DNA of 64,000 bases from Chitinophaga varians (GCF_014529945.1 NZ_JACVFB010000007.1:186001-250000), one strand, 5' to 3'; counted from the stretch's first letter, positions 8,821 to 17,722 are shown. A program made the numbers and translations. Notes: a model not told the origin generated them from the letters alone.

Positions 8821-9473
8821 AACAATTTGATTTAAAAAGTGAAGAAGAAAAAAATAAGAAATGAAATAAAGTGGTAGCATTCTAAAGTGTAGATCTAACC
8901 AATCGCTAAGGGTACAAGCTGATGGTCTGGCTATTTTAAAGAAAAAGGTGTCGTTGTTTTATTAAGATAGCTAAAAATTACATATTACCTAAATCGTATA
9001 GGCACTGCCGTAATCGTGCAGCCAAAAAAGCCCAAAGTATATAATACCCTGGGCTAATCCATGAAATATGCTTTAATAAAACATTAATCAAATCGACAAA
9101 GGTCCATAATCCTGCTGTGACAGTTTTGTTTTCAACGACACTAAAAACACAGCCTTCGGCTGTCTCTCAAATGTAAATCGGCATGCTCTTCTCCATTTTA
9201 CCAGTAACTGTTGGCTGCTAACTTTGCTGATGTTTCGTTGGTAAAGATAGTCTGATGATCGGGGTTTTCTTATAGTCTTATGGCAGCTGCCATCCCGATG
9301 GTTATCCTGGTGGACGGGGGTCCGCTTCATGGTTCCGCAACGCAAAATACCTCAGCCGGGTGGTAAAATACGCCCCCGACCGGGGCCAATAGGGATGATC
9401 AAATATAATTGCTACCGGCAGAGACAAATGCTCCCCGTTCTATAAGTTACGTAAAAATTCTGTTTTTGGTTGG
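8821..9473. other. gene-poor region with one terminator
   Basis: About 650 bases between terpene synthase 2 and the DUF4280 gene. The part nearest 8820 must hold the synthase promoter, but I find no clear TAnnTTTG box. A minus-strand terminator lies at 9024-9055. An 85-codon minus frame at 9088-9345 has no recognisable domain or start signal and is not called as a gene. Confidence 0.4.
9024..9055 (-). terminator. terminator for the VgrG operon
   Basis: On the minus strand, AGCCCA (9055-9050), a loop, then TGGGCT (9034-9029), followed by a run of T (9029-9024). It is oriented to stop transcription coming from the effector operon that ends at 9474, about 420 bases upstream. Confidence 0.5.
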
Positions 9474-9812
9474 TTAAGCTACCTCGTGATTTTCCCCGTA
9501 GCCTTTTTGCTGAATGGAGATTTTCCCTCCCACCCCACACTGGCAGGTAGATTGCTCGGTGAGTATCTTTAAATCGTTGATGGTATCCTTTTCTGTTGTC
9601 TGCTGCCATGCTACCGGCGCCGGCACACATTTACCACGGGTGATAGTGCAGGCGCCGAAATTAGGGATATTCACTTCGGCGCCCTTATCTTGCTCGGTAG
9701 CCACCAGCTTGCCTTCCACTTCGTAGAATTGCTGGCTGGTGACTTTCAGTTTGGAAGGCGCAGCCCCTTTGTCGCACATCAGGACGGCCTGTTCTGTTAT
9801 CTTCTGCGGCAT
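9474..9812 (-). CDS. PAAR-like protein, DUF4280 family
   Basis: 112 residues. The chain matches the DUF4280 pattern: an N-terminal AVLMCDKGAAPSKLKV, a central NIPNFGACTITRGKCVPAPVAWQQ and a C-terminal STCQCGVGGKISIQQKG, with five cysteines. DUF4280 proteins are regarded as PAAR-like tips that sit on VgrG spikes of contractile secretion systems. It is the third gene of a minus-strand operon after vgrG (13789-10493) and a lipoprotein gene, ten bases downstream of the latter. Together with the VgrG it would form the piercing tip that carries the metalloprotease domain. It has no toxin extension of its own. Confidence 0.8.
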   Translation of the reverse strand: MPQKITEQAVLMCDKGAAPSKLKVTSQQFYEVEGKLVATEQDKGAEVNIPNFGACTITRGKCVPAPVAWQQTTEKDTINDLKILTEQSTCQCGVGGKISIQQKGYGENHEVA

Positions 9813-9821
9813 AGCACGATC

Positions 9822-10481
9822 TTAGTTATTGGTGAAATTCGTCTCCGTTCTGTTAAGCACCTTGCCGGTGGCGTCATCCAGGATGACTTTCTCCACCTTT
9901 TCGGGTTGCTTCAGCCATTCAATGGTCCAGGTTTTACCCTGGGTATTGCCAGCCCTCCGGATTTTGGTGTGATAACCGGTGCTTTGCAGGATCGGTCCTC
10001 TGTCTACCCGGATACCTTCCTGCTCGCAGAACCTCAGCACGTCTTCCAGTTTAAGGTGATAGTCCTTGTCGTAGTTGACTTCCCGCACCAATCGCCCCTG
10101 TTCGTCAAACTCGTACCAGGTGCCCAGTTGCAGGAACCCGTTGTTAAAGTAAAGCCCTTTGGCTTTGATGTTGCCGTTGTTCTTATAATACACTTTCTGT
10201 AGCATATAATAAGAAGTACGGGGCGTGAAACTATAACCCATACCGCCATCCCAGACGGTCATCTCCAGGTAGGAGCCATCGGGCTGGGTGGCTCTCAGCA
10301 CATTATCATTTTTATCTTTTCTGTTATTGAACAGGACGGAATCGAATTTCTCAAAGTCTTTTGTTACAACAGGATTGTTCATGTTATTTCCTTTTGTTTG
10401 TTTGGTCTGGTTCGTTATCTGGGCATTACATGCTGTACCTACGGCCAGTAAAAATATCAGTATGTATTTAATCATAAACAT
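9822..10481 (-). CDS. lipoprotein, candidate immunity protein of the VgrG metalloprotease
   Basis: 219 residues. The N-terminus MFMIKYILIFLLAVGTACNAQ is a signal peptide ending in a lipobox-like GTAC, so it should be lipidated and face the periplasm. The body has two MORN-like strands (GNIKAKGLYFNNGFLQLGTWYEFDEQGRLVREVNYD) and a C-terminal DDATGKVLNRTE. No enzyme motif is seen. It starts 11 bases after the vgrG stop and ends nine bases before DUF4280. Genes placed directly after a toxin-bearing vgrG usually encode the matching immunity protein, and a periplasmic lipoprotein fits a periplasm-acting protease. That role is inference from position; it could also be an adaptor or an unrelated MORN-type protein. 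Confidence 0.6.
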   Translation of the reverse strand: MFMIKYILIFLLAVGTACNAQITNQTKQTKGNNMNNPVVTKDFEKFDSVLFNNRKDKNDNVLRATQPDGSYLEMTVWDGGMGYSFTPRTSYYMLQKVYYKNNGNIKAKGLYFNNGFLQLGTWYEFDEQGRLVREVNYDKDYHLKLEDVLRFCEQEGIRVDRGPILQSTGYHTKIRRAGNTQGKTWTIEWLKQPEKVEKVILDDATGKVLNRTETNFTNN

Positions 10482-10492
10482 GGTTTTATGGT

Positions 10493-13400
10493 TTATTCCG
10501 GATCTGCTTTGGCGTTAGCAATCACCCATTGCCAGTGCCACAGGGCGCTTCTGACGATGGCCGGGCTGGCCTGGTGGGAATAGTCCATCAGGTTCTCCGT
10601 GAGTCTATACTGGTACGTATACTTGGCATGAGGGCTGGAACCCGGATTACTAAAGGTGTGCGGCAGGTTGAGGGAATGCAGGAACTCGTGCGCGGCCGTC
10701 TGGTCGTTCTTCGTGGGGAAGAGCATCACGGAGCTGCCAATGGAGTACCCATTGAGGCCGTTGAGGCTGCCGCCCTGCATATATCCGCCGCCCTCGCCCA
10801 TATAGTAGGCCCTGAAGTAGCGGTCATATTTATGTTCATGTGCCGGATTGGCGGCTTTCAATTGTGCTTTCAGTTTGCTATAGAGGTGGTTTTCCAGCGT
10901 TACAAAACCGGACGGGGCGCCGGCGCCGATATAATAAGCCACTATCTGGCCGCCATTGTTATAAGCGCCACCGGACTGGAAACCGGGATCGGCGGTCACG
11001 TTCAGGGTTTCTTCCACTACCTCCACGTTGATCAGCGCCTGCTTCAGGTATTTGGCGAACAGGTCTTTCTGCCCGCTGGTACTGCCTGTCTGCGCCACAG
11101 CGCTGGACATCGGCGGGGTGGCTACTTTCACCAGCACGATCTTCTTTTTGCGGCGTTTGGCGGAGTTATTGGCCATCACCTTCACGAAACCGGCTTTCTT
11201 CACGGTTTCGGTACCGTCAGGATTTTTGGTAACGGCGTTGACGATAATGGTCTGGTCGGTGGCAAAAGCGGTCAGGCACTCGATGGTAACGGCGTCGTTC
11301 AGTTTATGCAGGCCCTTACCTTTTCCCTTTACATTGGTCTCTTTAGGGGTGATGTTAAAGTGGCTGTTATCTACAAAACGCAGCAGGTCCGGTTCTTCTT
11401 CGATCTCCACATACAGGCTCAGCGTGGCTTTGGTGTTGGTATACCCTGTAGACACCGGCGCTGGCGGCGGTGTGCCGGCAGGAGCGCCGGCAGCGGCAGC
11501 TTTAGGCGGCGGCGTGGTCTTCTGGGACGGATACAGGCTTAACCAGGCGCCAAAATACTGTTCGTAGATGGTAGCGCCGCTGGCATCCTTTACTTCCGCA
11601 CCGGAAGCGTCTTTTTTAGGCTTCCATACGATCTTATGGGCGTGGTATTCGTTGGATTTCAGGGAACGGACCATCCCGTCGTCCTTTTTGAAATGGAAGG
11701 AGTAGTCGTTCAGGTTGGTGAGCAAGGTGGTGAAAGCAGCATCCTGATAGTGTTTGCCGATATGGTCATCGTACTGAACATCGCCATCCCTGCCGGTATC
11801 GGTGTTGCGGTACCAGTCGAACCCAAAGTCCTCGCCTGCCCAGCCGCTCTTCGGCCGGAAATGCACAATGCACTTGGATTGTATCTCCGGGGTGGCCGGC
11901 TCGTACTGCATGGGGCTGTTGCTGTGTTTATTACCCTGCTGGCCTTTCATTTCGGCGGTGCCTTTGGAGTTGAGCGTGGCCGTTTCGTCGGAATGCAGGA
12001 ACAGCTTTTTCTGTCCGGCGATGTAGAAGTCCTCCGCCTCGATCTTCATCTCCCCTTTGGGGGTATGGATGAGCGCTTTGGTGGCTTGCAGGTGCAGGTA
12101 TTTGGAGACCATCTGCTTCATCTCCGGTGTGTTGACCAGCATCTGGGCCATGGCGTTGATCATCATCTGATTGCCCACGTCCATCTGCAACATATTGCCG
12201 ACGGTCATATGCAGCATATTGTCCACCACGATGTTCATATCGGTGGAGCGGAGGCTCATGGTCTTCGGTGCGTTGATGGTCACATTGGCGCTGGCGGCGT
12301 CGATGATGATGCTGCCGTTGCCGTCCATGGTGACGGTGTTGCCGCTGGCATCCTGTACCACCATGCTGTTGTCGCCATCATTATAGATGATTTTATTGCC
12401 GCTGCGGGTTTGTATGGTTTTAATATCGTTTTCGGCATTGCTGAAGGCCGTATTGGCATTGCCGTGGTACACGGTACCGATAATATAAGGTTTAACGGCG
12501 CTGTCATTTTCAAAACCCACGATCACCTCCTCGTCAATTTCGGGGACAAAGAAATGTCCTTTGCCTCCGCCGCCATGAGGCGATGCGATCCGCACCCAGG
12601 GTGTTTTCTCTTCACCGTTCATCCAGTGGAACTTCACCCGTACCCTGCCCATGCCTTTGGGGTCGTGGTTATCGGTAACGATGGCGCTCTGTGTTTCGCA
12701 GACGGGCGCCTGAGGGATGGAAACCGGCGGCAGGTGGATCGAAGACGGGACGGCGGTAAACTCGTTACGGTAATCGCCCTTGGTATCTACAAAATGGCTG
12801 ATGGTGGTCACGATATATTCCCCATACCCTTCGGTGCTGCCGTTAAATACGTTGTTGGACACGATCTCCGCTCTGGCGCCGATGGCCACGCCGGGATGCC
12901 CGCTATGGCCGGTGAGGCGGACCATCTTACTGCCTTCCATGGCGCTGTGCAACGTGGCCATTTCGTCCTGTTGCTTTTTACTGCCGGTATAACGGAAGTT
13001 CCACTGCTTGGGCTGTGTGCTGAAGATGGTCTGTGCTTTTTCGTGCACTTTTTCGCCGAGGGAGTTAAGGCCTGCTTTCTGCCCTACATTGTCGGCCTGG
13101 GGCACACTGGTATACAATTCACTGTTCTGGTAATCCCAGCCCATATATTGCGTCCGGGTAGGACGCGCATTGAGATTGATGTTGAAGTGGCTTAACGTGC
13201 TCCCATATACGAGGGAAGTCTTGGCATCACCGGTAGGCGGGCCCAGTACGAGATTACGGCCGTCCCAGAACAACCACTCCCCGTTTTCAGCGCTGAGGCG
13301 TTGTAAAAAGGCCCATGCTGTTTCCTTGTACTGTACCATATAATCATATGGTTCTTTCGCCAGCGGCTGTACTTTGGGAGATAATTGATTTTGCGGGAAG

Positions 13401-13789
13401 AACCGCAGCACGTCCTGCGCAATATCGCGCAGCGGCTTCTGTTCCCAGGTTTTGCAGTGCGGACCGTTGTCCAGCACGATGGTAGGGCTGTAGCCGGAGA
13501 TGATGATCTCTCCGTATTGGCCGTTTACCCGTGATGTTTCCACACTGGTAACAATACCGTTGAACGTTAGGTCTCCTTTCAGACCGACGCCGGAGATGTG
13601 CGCCCCAAAGGTGCTGCCGATCATGTCCCGCGAAGACGAAAAGATGCCGCTAAGGCCGTCGATGGCTTGCGCCGGACAAATTAAGGTAAACTGATGGTGA
13701 TCAAATATGGACTGGTTTAGCGCAAATGAGGTGAACTGTAATACGGGGTTACCATCAATGCTAAACATAGTATCGGTCAGTTGGGCCAT
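10493..13789 (-). CDS. VgrG spike protein fused to a C-terminal zinc metalloprotease
   Basis: 1098 residues, well above a plain VgrG. Domain order: gp27-like hub (about 1-350), OB-fold gp5 part (about 364-440, DNHDPKGMGRVRVKFHW through GFENDSAVKPYIIGTVYHG), and a beta-helix needle (about 445-630, repeats such as MTVGNMLQMDVGN). A linker domain at about 634-700 (KCIVHFRPKSGWAGEDFGFDWYR) follows, then a Pro/Ala-rich hinge (about 756-780), a basic patch (KRRKKKI) and the C-terminal domain. That domain has AAHEFLHSLNLPHTF: zinc ligands H1034, H1038 and H1044 with general base E1035. It is followed by NLMDYS with M1068 as a probable Met-turn. This is the metzincin layout HExxHxxxxxH plus Met-turn, with Asn where Gly is usual. 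The protein should be fired as a tip and cut a target-cell protein. A putative immunity lipoprotein and DUF4280 tip follow in the operon. No sheath, tube or baseplate genes are in the window. Confidence 0.9.
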   Translation of the reverse strand: MAQLTDTMFSIDGNPVLQFTSFALNQSIFDHHQFTLICPAQAIDGLSGIFSSSRDMIGSTFGAHISGVGLKGDLTFNGIVTSVETSRVNGQYGEIIISGYSPTIVLDNGPHCKTWEQKPLRDIAQDVLRFFPQNQLSPKVQPLAKEPYDYMVQYKETAWAFLQRLSAENGEWLFWDGRNLVLGPPTGDAKTSLVYGSTLSHFNINLNARPTRTQYMGWDYQNSELYTSVPQADNVGQKAGLNSLGEKVHEKAQTIFSTQPKQWNFRYTGSKKQQDEMATLHSAMEGSKMVRLTGHSGHPGVAIGARAEIVSNNVFNGSTEGYGEYIVTTISHFVDTKGDYRNEFTAVPSSIHLPPVSIPQAPVCETQSAIVTDNHDPKGMGRVRVKFHWMNGEEKTPWVRIASPHGGGGKGHFFVPEIDEEVIVGFENDSAVKPYIIGTVYHGNANTAFSNAENDIKTIQTRSGNKIIYNDGDNSMVVQDASGNTVTMDGNGSIIIDAASANVTINAPKTMSLRSTDMNIVVDNMLHMTVGNMLQMDVGNQMMINAMAQMLVNTPEMKQMVSKYLHLQATKALIHTPKGEMKIEAEDFYIAGQKKLFLHSDETATLNSKGTAEMKGQQGNKHSNSPMQYEPATPEIQSKCIVHFRPKSGWAGEDFGFDWYRNTDTGRDGDVQYDDHIGKHYQDAAFTTLLTNLNDYSFHFKKDDGMVRSLKSNEYHAHKIVWKPKKDASGAEVKDASGATIYEQYFGAWLSLYPSQKTTPPPKAAAAGAPAGTPPPAPVSTGYTNTKATLSLYVEIEEEPDLLRFVDNSHFNITPKETNVKGKGKGLHKLNDAVTIECLTAFATDQTIIVNAVTKNPDGTETVKKAGFVKVMANNSAKRRKKKIVLVKVATPPMSSAVAQTGSTSGQKDLFAKYLKQALINVEVVEETLNVTADPGFQSGGAYNNGGQIVAYYIGAGAPSGFVTLENHLYSKLKAQLKAANPAHEHKYDRYFRAYYMGEGGGYMQGGSLNGLNGYSIGSSVMLFPTKNDQTAAHEFLHSLNLPHTFSNPGSSPHAKYTYQYRLTENLMDYSHQASPAIVRSALWHWQWVIANAKADPE

Positions 13790-13920
13790 ACATGTAAAGG
13801 GTTAATACAATTGTTGTTTAAAGATATGTTGCCGTGAATTTACATTAAAAATCAATTCCCCGCAATATCTTTTACCAACCAGATAGTATGATATCTGTTT
13901 ATCATATTTCCCCCTTTACC

Positions 13921-14682
13921 CTATCTTTCCTCCAGCCAGCGCAGGAAAACAGCCGTCTTCTCTTTTCCGATCAGTAGTTTTTCGGGAGTAGCCACCTGCA
14001 GGTTTACCAGTAGCTTCCGCGCGAAATAATGTTCCACTTCCCGTATAGCCGCAAAGTTGATAAGATACTGGCGGTTCAACCGGTAAAACTGCTTCGCCGA
14101 TAACTGTTGCTGCACCTGGTCCAGCGACTGGGTAATGGTATATTCTTCTCCCTTAAAAGTAACGATCGACGGCGACGTGTATTTAATATAGATATACGCT
14201 ATCTGATCGGTTTGCACCGTCATGTACTTGTTGTTCTTAAACACAAGAAAACTTTTCTTTCCTTCGTCCACACTGATTTTGCGGATAAGATCTTCCAGAT
14301 TATTACCGGAATTTTGCTGGAAAAAATTGCGGAAACTCTCCACTTTCTCCAGGGCCGTCTTCAGATCTTCTTCGGAGAAAGGTTTCAGCAGATAGTCCAC
14401 CCCATTGGCTTTGATGGCATCGAGCGCATATTCGCCGTAGGCCGTGCAGAATATGACCGGGCAGGTAATGGTAACGGACTTGAATATATCAAAACTCAAT
14501 CCGTCTGACAGCTGGATGTCCATAAAGATCAGACCGGGCATGTCGTGGTCCGACAGCCAGTCGATGGCCGCCTCCACACTCTGCAGCTTAGCCTGTATCT
14601 GAATGGATGGGCGCAACCTGACAATCAGGTTTTCCAACGACCTTGCGGCCTTGATTTCATCCTCAATGATGATGGCGTTCAT
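13921..14682 (-). CDS. LytTR-family response regulator
   Basis: 253 residues from the ATG at 14680-14682 (MNAIIIEDEIKAARSL), the standard start of a receiver; the longer frame to 14724 adds a non-conserved tail. The receiver has acids in IIIEDE, acceptor D55 in LIFMDIQLSDG and Lys in LLKPFSEED. The LytTR DNA-binding domain (about 145-253) shows FLVFKNNKYMTVQTDQIAYI, then FYRLNRQYLINFAAIREVEHY and LLIGKEKTAVFLRWL. LytTR domains bind direct repeats spaced two helix turns apart. It overlaps the kinase gene by 20 bases and is co-transcribed with it. Boxes at 21-bp spacing upstream of the pair and of two stress operons are its probable targets. Confidence 0.9.
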   Translation of the reverse strand: MNAIIIEDEIKAARSLENLIVRLRPSIQIQAKLQSVEAAIDWLSDHDMPGLIFMDIQLSDGLSFDIFKSVTITCPVIFCTAYGEYALDAIKANGVDYLLKPFSEEDLKTALEKVESFRNFFQQNSGNNLEDLIRKISVDEGKKSFLVFKNNKYMTVQTDQIAYIYIKYTSPSIVTFKGEEYTITQSLDQVQQQLSAKQFYRLNRQYLINFAAIREVEHYFARKLLVNLQVATPEKLLIGKEKTAVFLRWLEER

Positions 14683-15688
14683 ATATAATCGGTAATTTAA
14701 CGATAAACTTTTCGGCGGTAACATCGATGATCATTTCACCGTCCAGGAGGTGCTGGTACCGCTGGCTGATATTCTCCAACCCAATCCCCGTCGAGGATTC
14801 CGGCACCCGTTTCAGCTGGATATTATTTTCCACCACAATATGCTCCGCAGTGGAATAAAGGTTAATATGCAACGGCTTTTCCTCCGAAACAATATTGTGT
14901 TTGATACAGTTTTCAATCAGCAGCTGCAACGTGAAAGGCGGAATCATCGACGCATATACTTCCGGCGCAATTTCTTTCTTCAGCTCAAAACCGCTTTCAA
15001 AACGGGCTTTCAGCAGATATACATAGGAGTCCAGTATCTCTGTTTCCTCTGACAACCTTATCAGGTTCAGCTTCCGGCTTTCCAGCGTAAACCGGTAAAA
15101 ATCGGACAGCTTCAGGATAAAGTTGACCGCCTGCCGGTCGTCGCTCTCCACCATATATTTCAGGGTATTCAGGCTGTTGAACAGGAAATGCGGGTTCACC
15201 TGTTGCTTCAGCAGCTCGTACTGCGCCCACAGATTGGCCGAGGTGGTACGTTCCAGCTCCAGCGATACCTGCTGGTTCAGGTAACTCTGGTGCAACAGGT
15301 GAATAAACATATAGAACGTCAGGTTGATCAATATCCCTCTTACTTCAAACATCAGCATCACCGGCCCGAAATTCAGGTGAGACAACAGGTACTGCTGGAT
15401 ACAGGATAATACGAACATGATGACCAGCCCCACCAGCAAATTACGCAGCAGGCGTTTGGTGCCAAATCCACCGGCGTTTTTGGCCGTATATGACGGGAAC
15501 GTATATACGTTATAATACCATATCAGCAGGGAGAACCCGGAGGTGACCGCGGCGTCCACCAGTGCTTCATATAGTACAAAATGATGGTCGGCTATCTTCG
15601 GAATGGCCGTCAGTATCCCCAGGGAGACAGAGCTTAACCATATAATCCGGTTAGATATTTTAAATGCCGGTTGTTGTTGTGTATTCAC
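14663..15688 (-). CDS. LytS/YehU-type sensor histidine kinase
   Basis: 341 residues if started at the GTG at 15686-15688 (MNTQQQPAFK). The frame is open to a TTG at 15748, but a strong -7 box TACATTTG at 15717-15710 lies between, so transcription would begin after the TTG. Four membrane helices (about 15-135) are followed by the His_kinase domain with H167 in LLKQQVNPHFLFNSLNTL. The ATPase part ends in STGIGLENISQRYQHL. There is no large extracytoplasmic domain. It forms an operon with the LytTR regulator and appears to be autoregulated through three boxes at 15752-15805. Confidence 0.85.
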   Translation of the reverse strand: MNTQQQPAFKISNRIIWLSSVSLGILTAIPKIADHHFVLYEALVDAAVTSGFSLLIWYYNVYTFPSYTAKNAGGFGTKRLLRNLLVGLVIMFVLSCIQQYLLSHLNFGPVMLMFEVRGILINLTFYMFIHLLHQSYLNQQVSLELERTTSANLWAQYELLKQQVNPHFLFNSLNTLKYMVESDDRQAVNFILKLSDFYRFTLESRKLNLIRLSEETEILDSYVYLLKARFESGFELKKEIAPEVYASMIPPFTLQLLIENCIKHNIVSEEKPLHINLYSTAEHIVVENNIQLKRVPESSTGIGLENISQRYQHLLDGEMIIDVTAEKFIVKLPIIYERHHH

Positions 15689-15709
15689 TTCCTGATAATT
15701 GATCTGTTG

Positions 15710-15717
15710 CAAATGTA
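15710..15717 (-). promoter_or_regulatory. -7 box of the LytS/LytTR operon
   Basis: TACATTTG on the minus strand, a perfect TAnnTTTG. No good -33 box is present at the normal distance, as expected of an activator-dependent promoter. The nearest regulator box ends 34 bases upstream. Transcription would start near 15703, with the GTG start at 15688. Confidence 0.6.
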
Positions 15718-15751
15718 TTGTTCCCGGGCCGGAAAGCCGCCTTTTCAATGG

Positions 15752-15805
15752 CTGAATCAGACATATCCGCCCCTGAGTCAGACAATCCTCCTCCTGAATC
15801 AGACA
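15752..15805 (-). promoter_or_regulatory. three 21-bp-spaced LytTR operator boxes
   Basis: On the minus strand TGTCTGATTCAG (15805-15794), TGTCTGACTCAG (15784-15773) and TGTCTGATTCAG (15763-15752). Period is exactly 21 bp, two helix turns. The last nine bases of each, CTGA or the like around a central base and TCAG, are themselves palindromic. Confidence 0.65.
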
Positions 15806-15854
15806 GGCCTCCTTCCCTGCCCTTTTCCGGCCTGAAAACCGTCAGGGTGGCTAT

Positions 15855-15929
15855 TGTCCATTTCACCTGCCGGAATGCCGGATTCAACAGGTTTGTACTA
15901 TGCGCTTGCTCCGCATTGTGTTCTCTTTG
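15855..15929 (+). promoter_or_regulatory. plus-strand LytTR boxes and -7 box for gene at 15996
   Basis: TGTCCATTTCAC (15855-15866) and TGCCGGATTCAA (15876-15887) are 21 bp apart and match TGTCYRAYYCAS at 11 and 9 of 12 positions. TCTCTTTG (15922-15929), one base off TAnnTTTG, follows after 34 bases. This is the same spacing as at the divergent kinase promoter. Confidence 0.5.
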
Positions 15930-15995
15930 TGCTGTAATCGTTGCTCACCGCAGGATTGACAGGGCAACAAATCTATAACACCATTCATCAACAAC

Positions 15996-16463
15996 ATGAA
16001 AAAAATATCCTTCACACTGCTACTGCTGCTGACCAGCCTTTTAACAGCATTCAGCTATGCTGCCACACCAACGTCGCCAGCGCAGCCCATTAAATGGCGC
16101 TATGCCGTCAGGAAAACGGCCACCAACGAGGCAGTGCTGCTGATGACGGCCACCCTGGCAGACGGATGGCATCTGTACGCCCTGCATAATCCCGCCAACA
16201 GTCCGGTGCGACTAACCTTTAGCTTCCTCTCCGATGCATCTTACCGCCCGGAGGGGACCGTTGAACAGCCGGAACCCATTACCCGGTTTGAAAAATTGTT
16301 CGGCGCCGATATCAGCTATTTCGAACAGGAAGTGGTGTTTCAACAGAAAGTCAGACTGACCGGCAAAACCGCCACCGTAAAGGGCACCATCGAATTCACG
16401 GTTTGCAGTCCCCGCCAATGCCTGCCTCCGGAAACGATTCACTTTACCATCAACATCAAATAA
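15996..16463 (+). CDS. secreted DsbD-alpha-like protein (DsbD N-terminal domain)
   Basis: 155 residues. Residues 1-22 are a signal peptide ending AFSYA. The rest matches the N-terminal immunoglobulin-like domain of the thiol:disulfide reductase DsbD: DGWHLYALHNPANSP near the start of the domain and TIEFTVCSPRQCLPPE near its end, with two cysteines in the CxxxxC arrangement of the redox pair. The membrane DsbD-beta and thioredoxin-like gamma domains are absent, so it is a stand-alone periplasmic redox shuttle. It is the first gene after the LytTR boxes, followed by an Ohr-type peroxidase 42 bases downstream. Confidence 0.8.
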   Translation: MKKISFTLLLLLTSLLTAFSYAATPTSPAQPIKWRYAVRKTATNEAVLLMTATLADGWHLYALHNPANSPVRLTFSFLSDASYRPEGTVEQPEPITRFEKLFGADISYFEQEVVFQQKVRLTGKTATVKGTIEFTVCSPRQCLPPETIHFTINIK

Positions 16464-16505
16464 ATAAAAAAACATTCACATCACCCTTATTAAAAATTTA
16501 AAACG

Positions 16506-16937
16506 ATGAACAACAGCAACACCGTAACCATGGAGAAAGTATTGTATACCGCCCAAACCCGCACCACCGGCGGAAGAGAAGGGAGCGCTAAAAGCAACGA
16601 CGGAAGACTGGATATATTACTGTCTCCTCCCGGCACCAGCGGCGCCGGCACCAACCCCGAACAACTTTTTGCCGCAGGATGGTCTGCCTGCTACATCGGG
16701 GCGCTGGGGCTGGCCGCTAAAAAGCTGGGCGCCACCCTGCCTCAGGACACCCTGGTAGACGCCGAAGTAGACCTTGGCACCACCGACGGCGCCTACTTCT
16801 TACAGGCCCGCCTGCAGGTACAGCTACCCGGCATCGCGCCGGAACTGGCCCAACAGCTGGTTGACCTGGCCCACCAAACCTGCCCTTACTCTAAAGCTAT
16901 CAAAGGAAACATCAACGTCACTACTCATATCATCTAA
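16506..16937 (+). CDS. organic hydroperoxide resistance protein (OsmC/Ohr family)
   Basis: 143 residues, the family's normal size. It shows the Ohr signatures: EKVLYTAQTRTTGGREGSAKS at the N-terminus, NPEQLFAAGWSACYIGAL with the peroxidatic Cys, and HQTCPYSKAIKGN with the resolving Cys. Ohr reduces organic hydroperoxides in the cytoplasm using lipoyl-type thiols. An ATG eight codons later (MEKVLY) is an alternative start. It ends one base before the next gene, so the two are co-translated. Placement behind LytTR boxes and a DsbD-like gene points to a thiol/peroxide stress operon. Confidence 0.88.
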   Translation: MNNSNTVTMEKVLYTAQTRTTGGREGSAKSNDGRLDILLSPPGTSGAGTNPEQLFAAGWSACYIGALGLAAKKLGATLPQDTLVDAEVDLGTTDGAYFLQARLQVQLPGIAPELAQQLVDLAHQTCPYSKAIKGNINVTTHII

Positions 16938-16938
16938 T

Positions 16939-17712
16939 ATGAAAACCATCAGCAAAAAAAACAGCCTGCTGTTTTCCGCTATACTCGCGGTATTGTTCAG
17001 CGCCACCATCTCCTCCGCCCAAAACACCGCTTCAAAAGTTAAAAACGTAGTACTCGTACATGGCGCCTTCGTGGACGGTTCCGGCTGGAAAGGGGTTTAT
17101 GACATCCTCACCAAAAAAGGATACCATGTGACCATTGCGCAGATTCCGCTGACCTCCCTCCGGGACGATGCCGCCGTCGTGAAAAAGGCGCTGGACCGCC
17201 AGGACGGCGCAGCCGTACTGGTAGGCCACTCCTGGGGCGGCACCGTGATCACGGAAGTCAGCGCACATCCGAAAGTAGCCTCCCTCGTATATGTAACGGC
17301 TTTTCAGCCGGATAACGGTGAAGCCACCACGAAATGGCTCGGCACCGCTCCTGCCCTGCCGGAAAATGGTATCCTGCCGCCCGATAAAGACGGACTGGTA
17401 TACTATGACCGCGAAAAGTTCCATCAAGGTTTTGCGGCAGACCTCCCGTATGAACAGGCCATCTTTATGGCGGATGCCCAGAAACCCATCGCAGCGGCTT
17501 CTTTCGGTACCCCGGTAACGGCGGCCGCATGGCACAGCAAACCATCGTTTGGCATTGTGCCCACCGCCGACAAAAGCATCAATCCTATTATCCTCAGGAA
17601 CATGTACCAACGCGCCGGCGCGGCCATCACAGAGATCAAAGGCGCCAGCCACGCGGTCTTTGTCTCTCATCCGAAAGAAGTAGCTAACGTCATCATCGCA
17701 GCCTCCAGATAA
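16939..17712 (+). CDS. exported alpha/beta hydrolase
   Basis: 257 residues starting one base after the Ohr stop (ATG 16939-16941). Residues 1-27 form a signal peptide (MKTISKKNSLLF...SSAQ). The hydrolase fold shows VVLVHGAFVDGSGW (oxyanion HG), nucleophile elbow GHSWGG and the C-terminal GASHAVF with the catalytic His. The type resembles the small esterases often annotated as salicylate esterase/RsbQ-like in Bacteroidota. The substrate is unknown. The upstream extension of this frame into the Ohr gene is a shadow. Confidence 0.82.
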   Translation: MKTISKKNSLLFSAILAVLFSATISSAQNTASKVKNVVLVHGAFVDGSGWKGVYDILTKKGYHVTIAQIPLTSLRDDAAVVKKALDRQDGAAVLVGHSWGGTVITEVSAHPKVASLVYVTAFQPDNGEATTKWLGTAPALPENGILPPDKDGLVYYDREKFHQGFAADLPYEQAIFMADAQKPIAAASFGTPVTAAAWHSKPSFGIVPTADKSINPIILRNMYQRAGAAITEIKGASHAVFVSHPKEVANVIIAASR

Positions 17713-17722
17713 ACCACACAAC

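Noticed and set aside
9088-9345. 85-codon minus-strand frame
   Set aside because: No domain, no start signal, and basic, low-information sequence; its position between the DUF4280 gene and the terminator is not enough to call it.
11636-13195. 519-codon open frame opposite vgrG
   Set aside because: Low-complexity His/Val/Gly-rich translation that mirrors the VgrG beta-helix; a shadow of the real gene.
9474-13789. A complete type VI secretion locus
   Set aside because: Only the spike, tip and a lipoprotein are present; no sheath, tube, ATPase or baseplate genes are in the window.
15752-15805. Three regular repeats considered as a CRISPR remnant or a coding tandem repeat
   Set aside because: The period is only 21 bp with a 12-bp core and no spacer-length gaps; a matching pair upstream of other promoters fits operators better.
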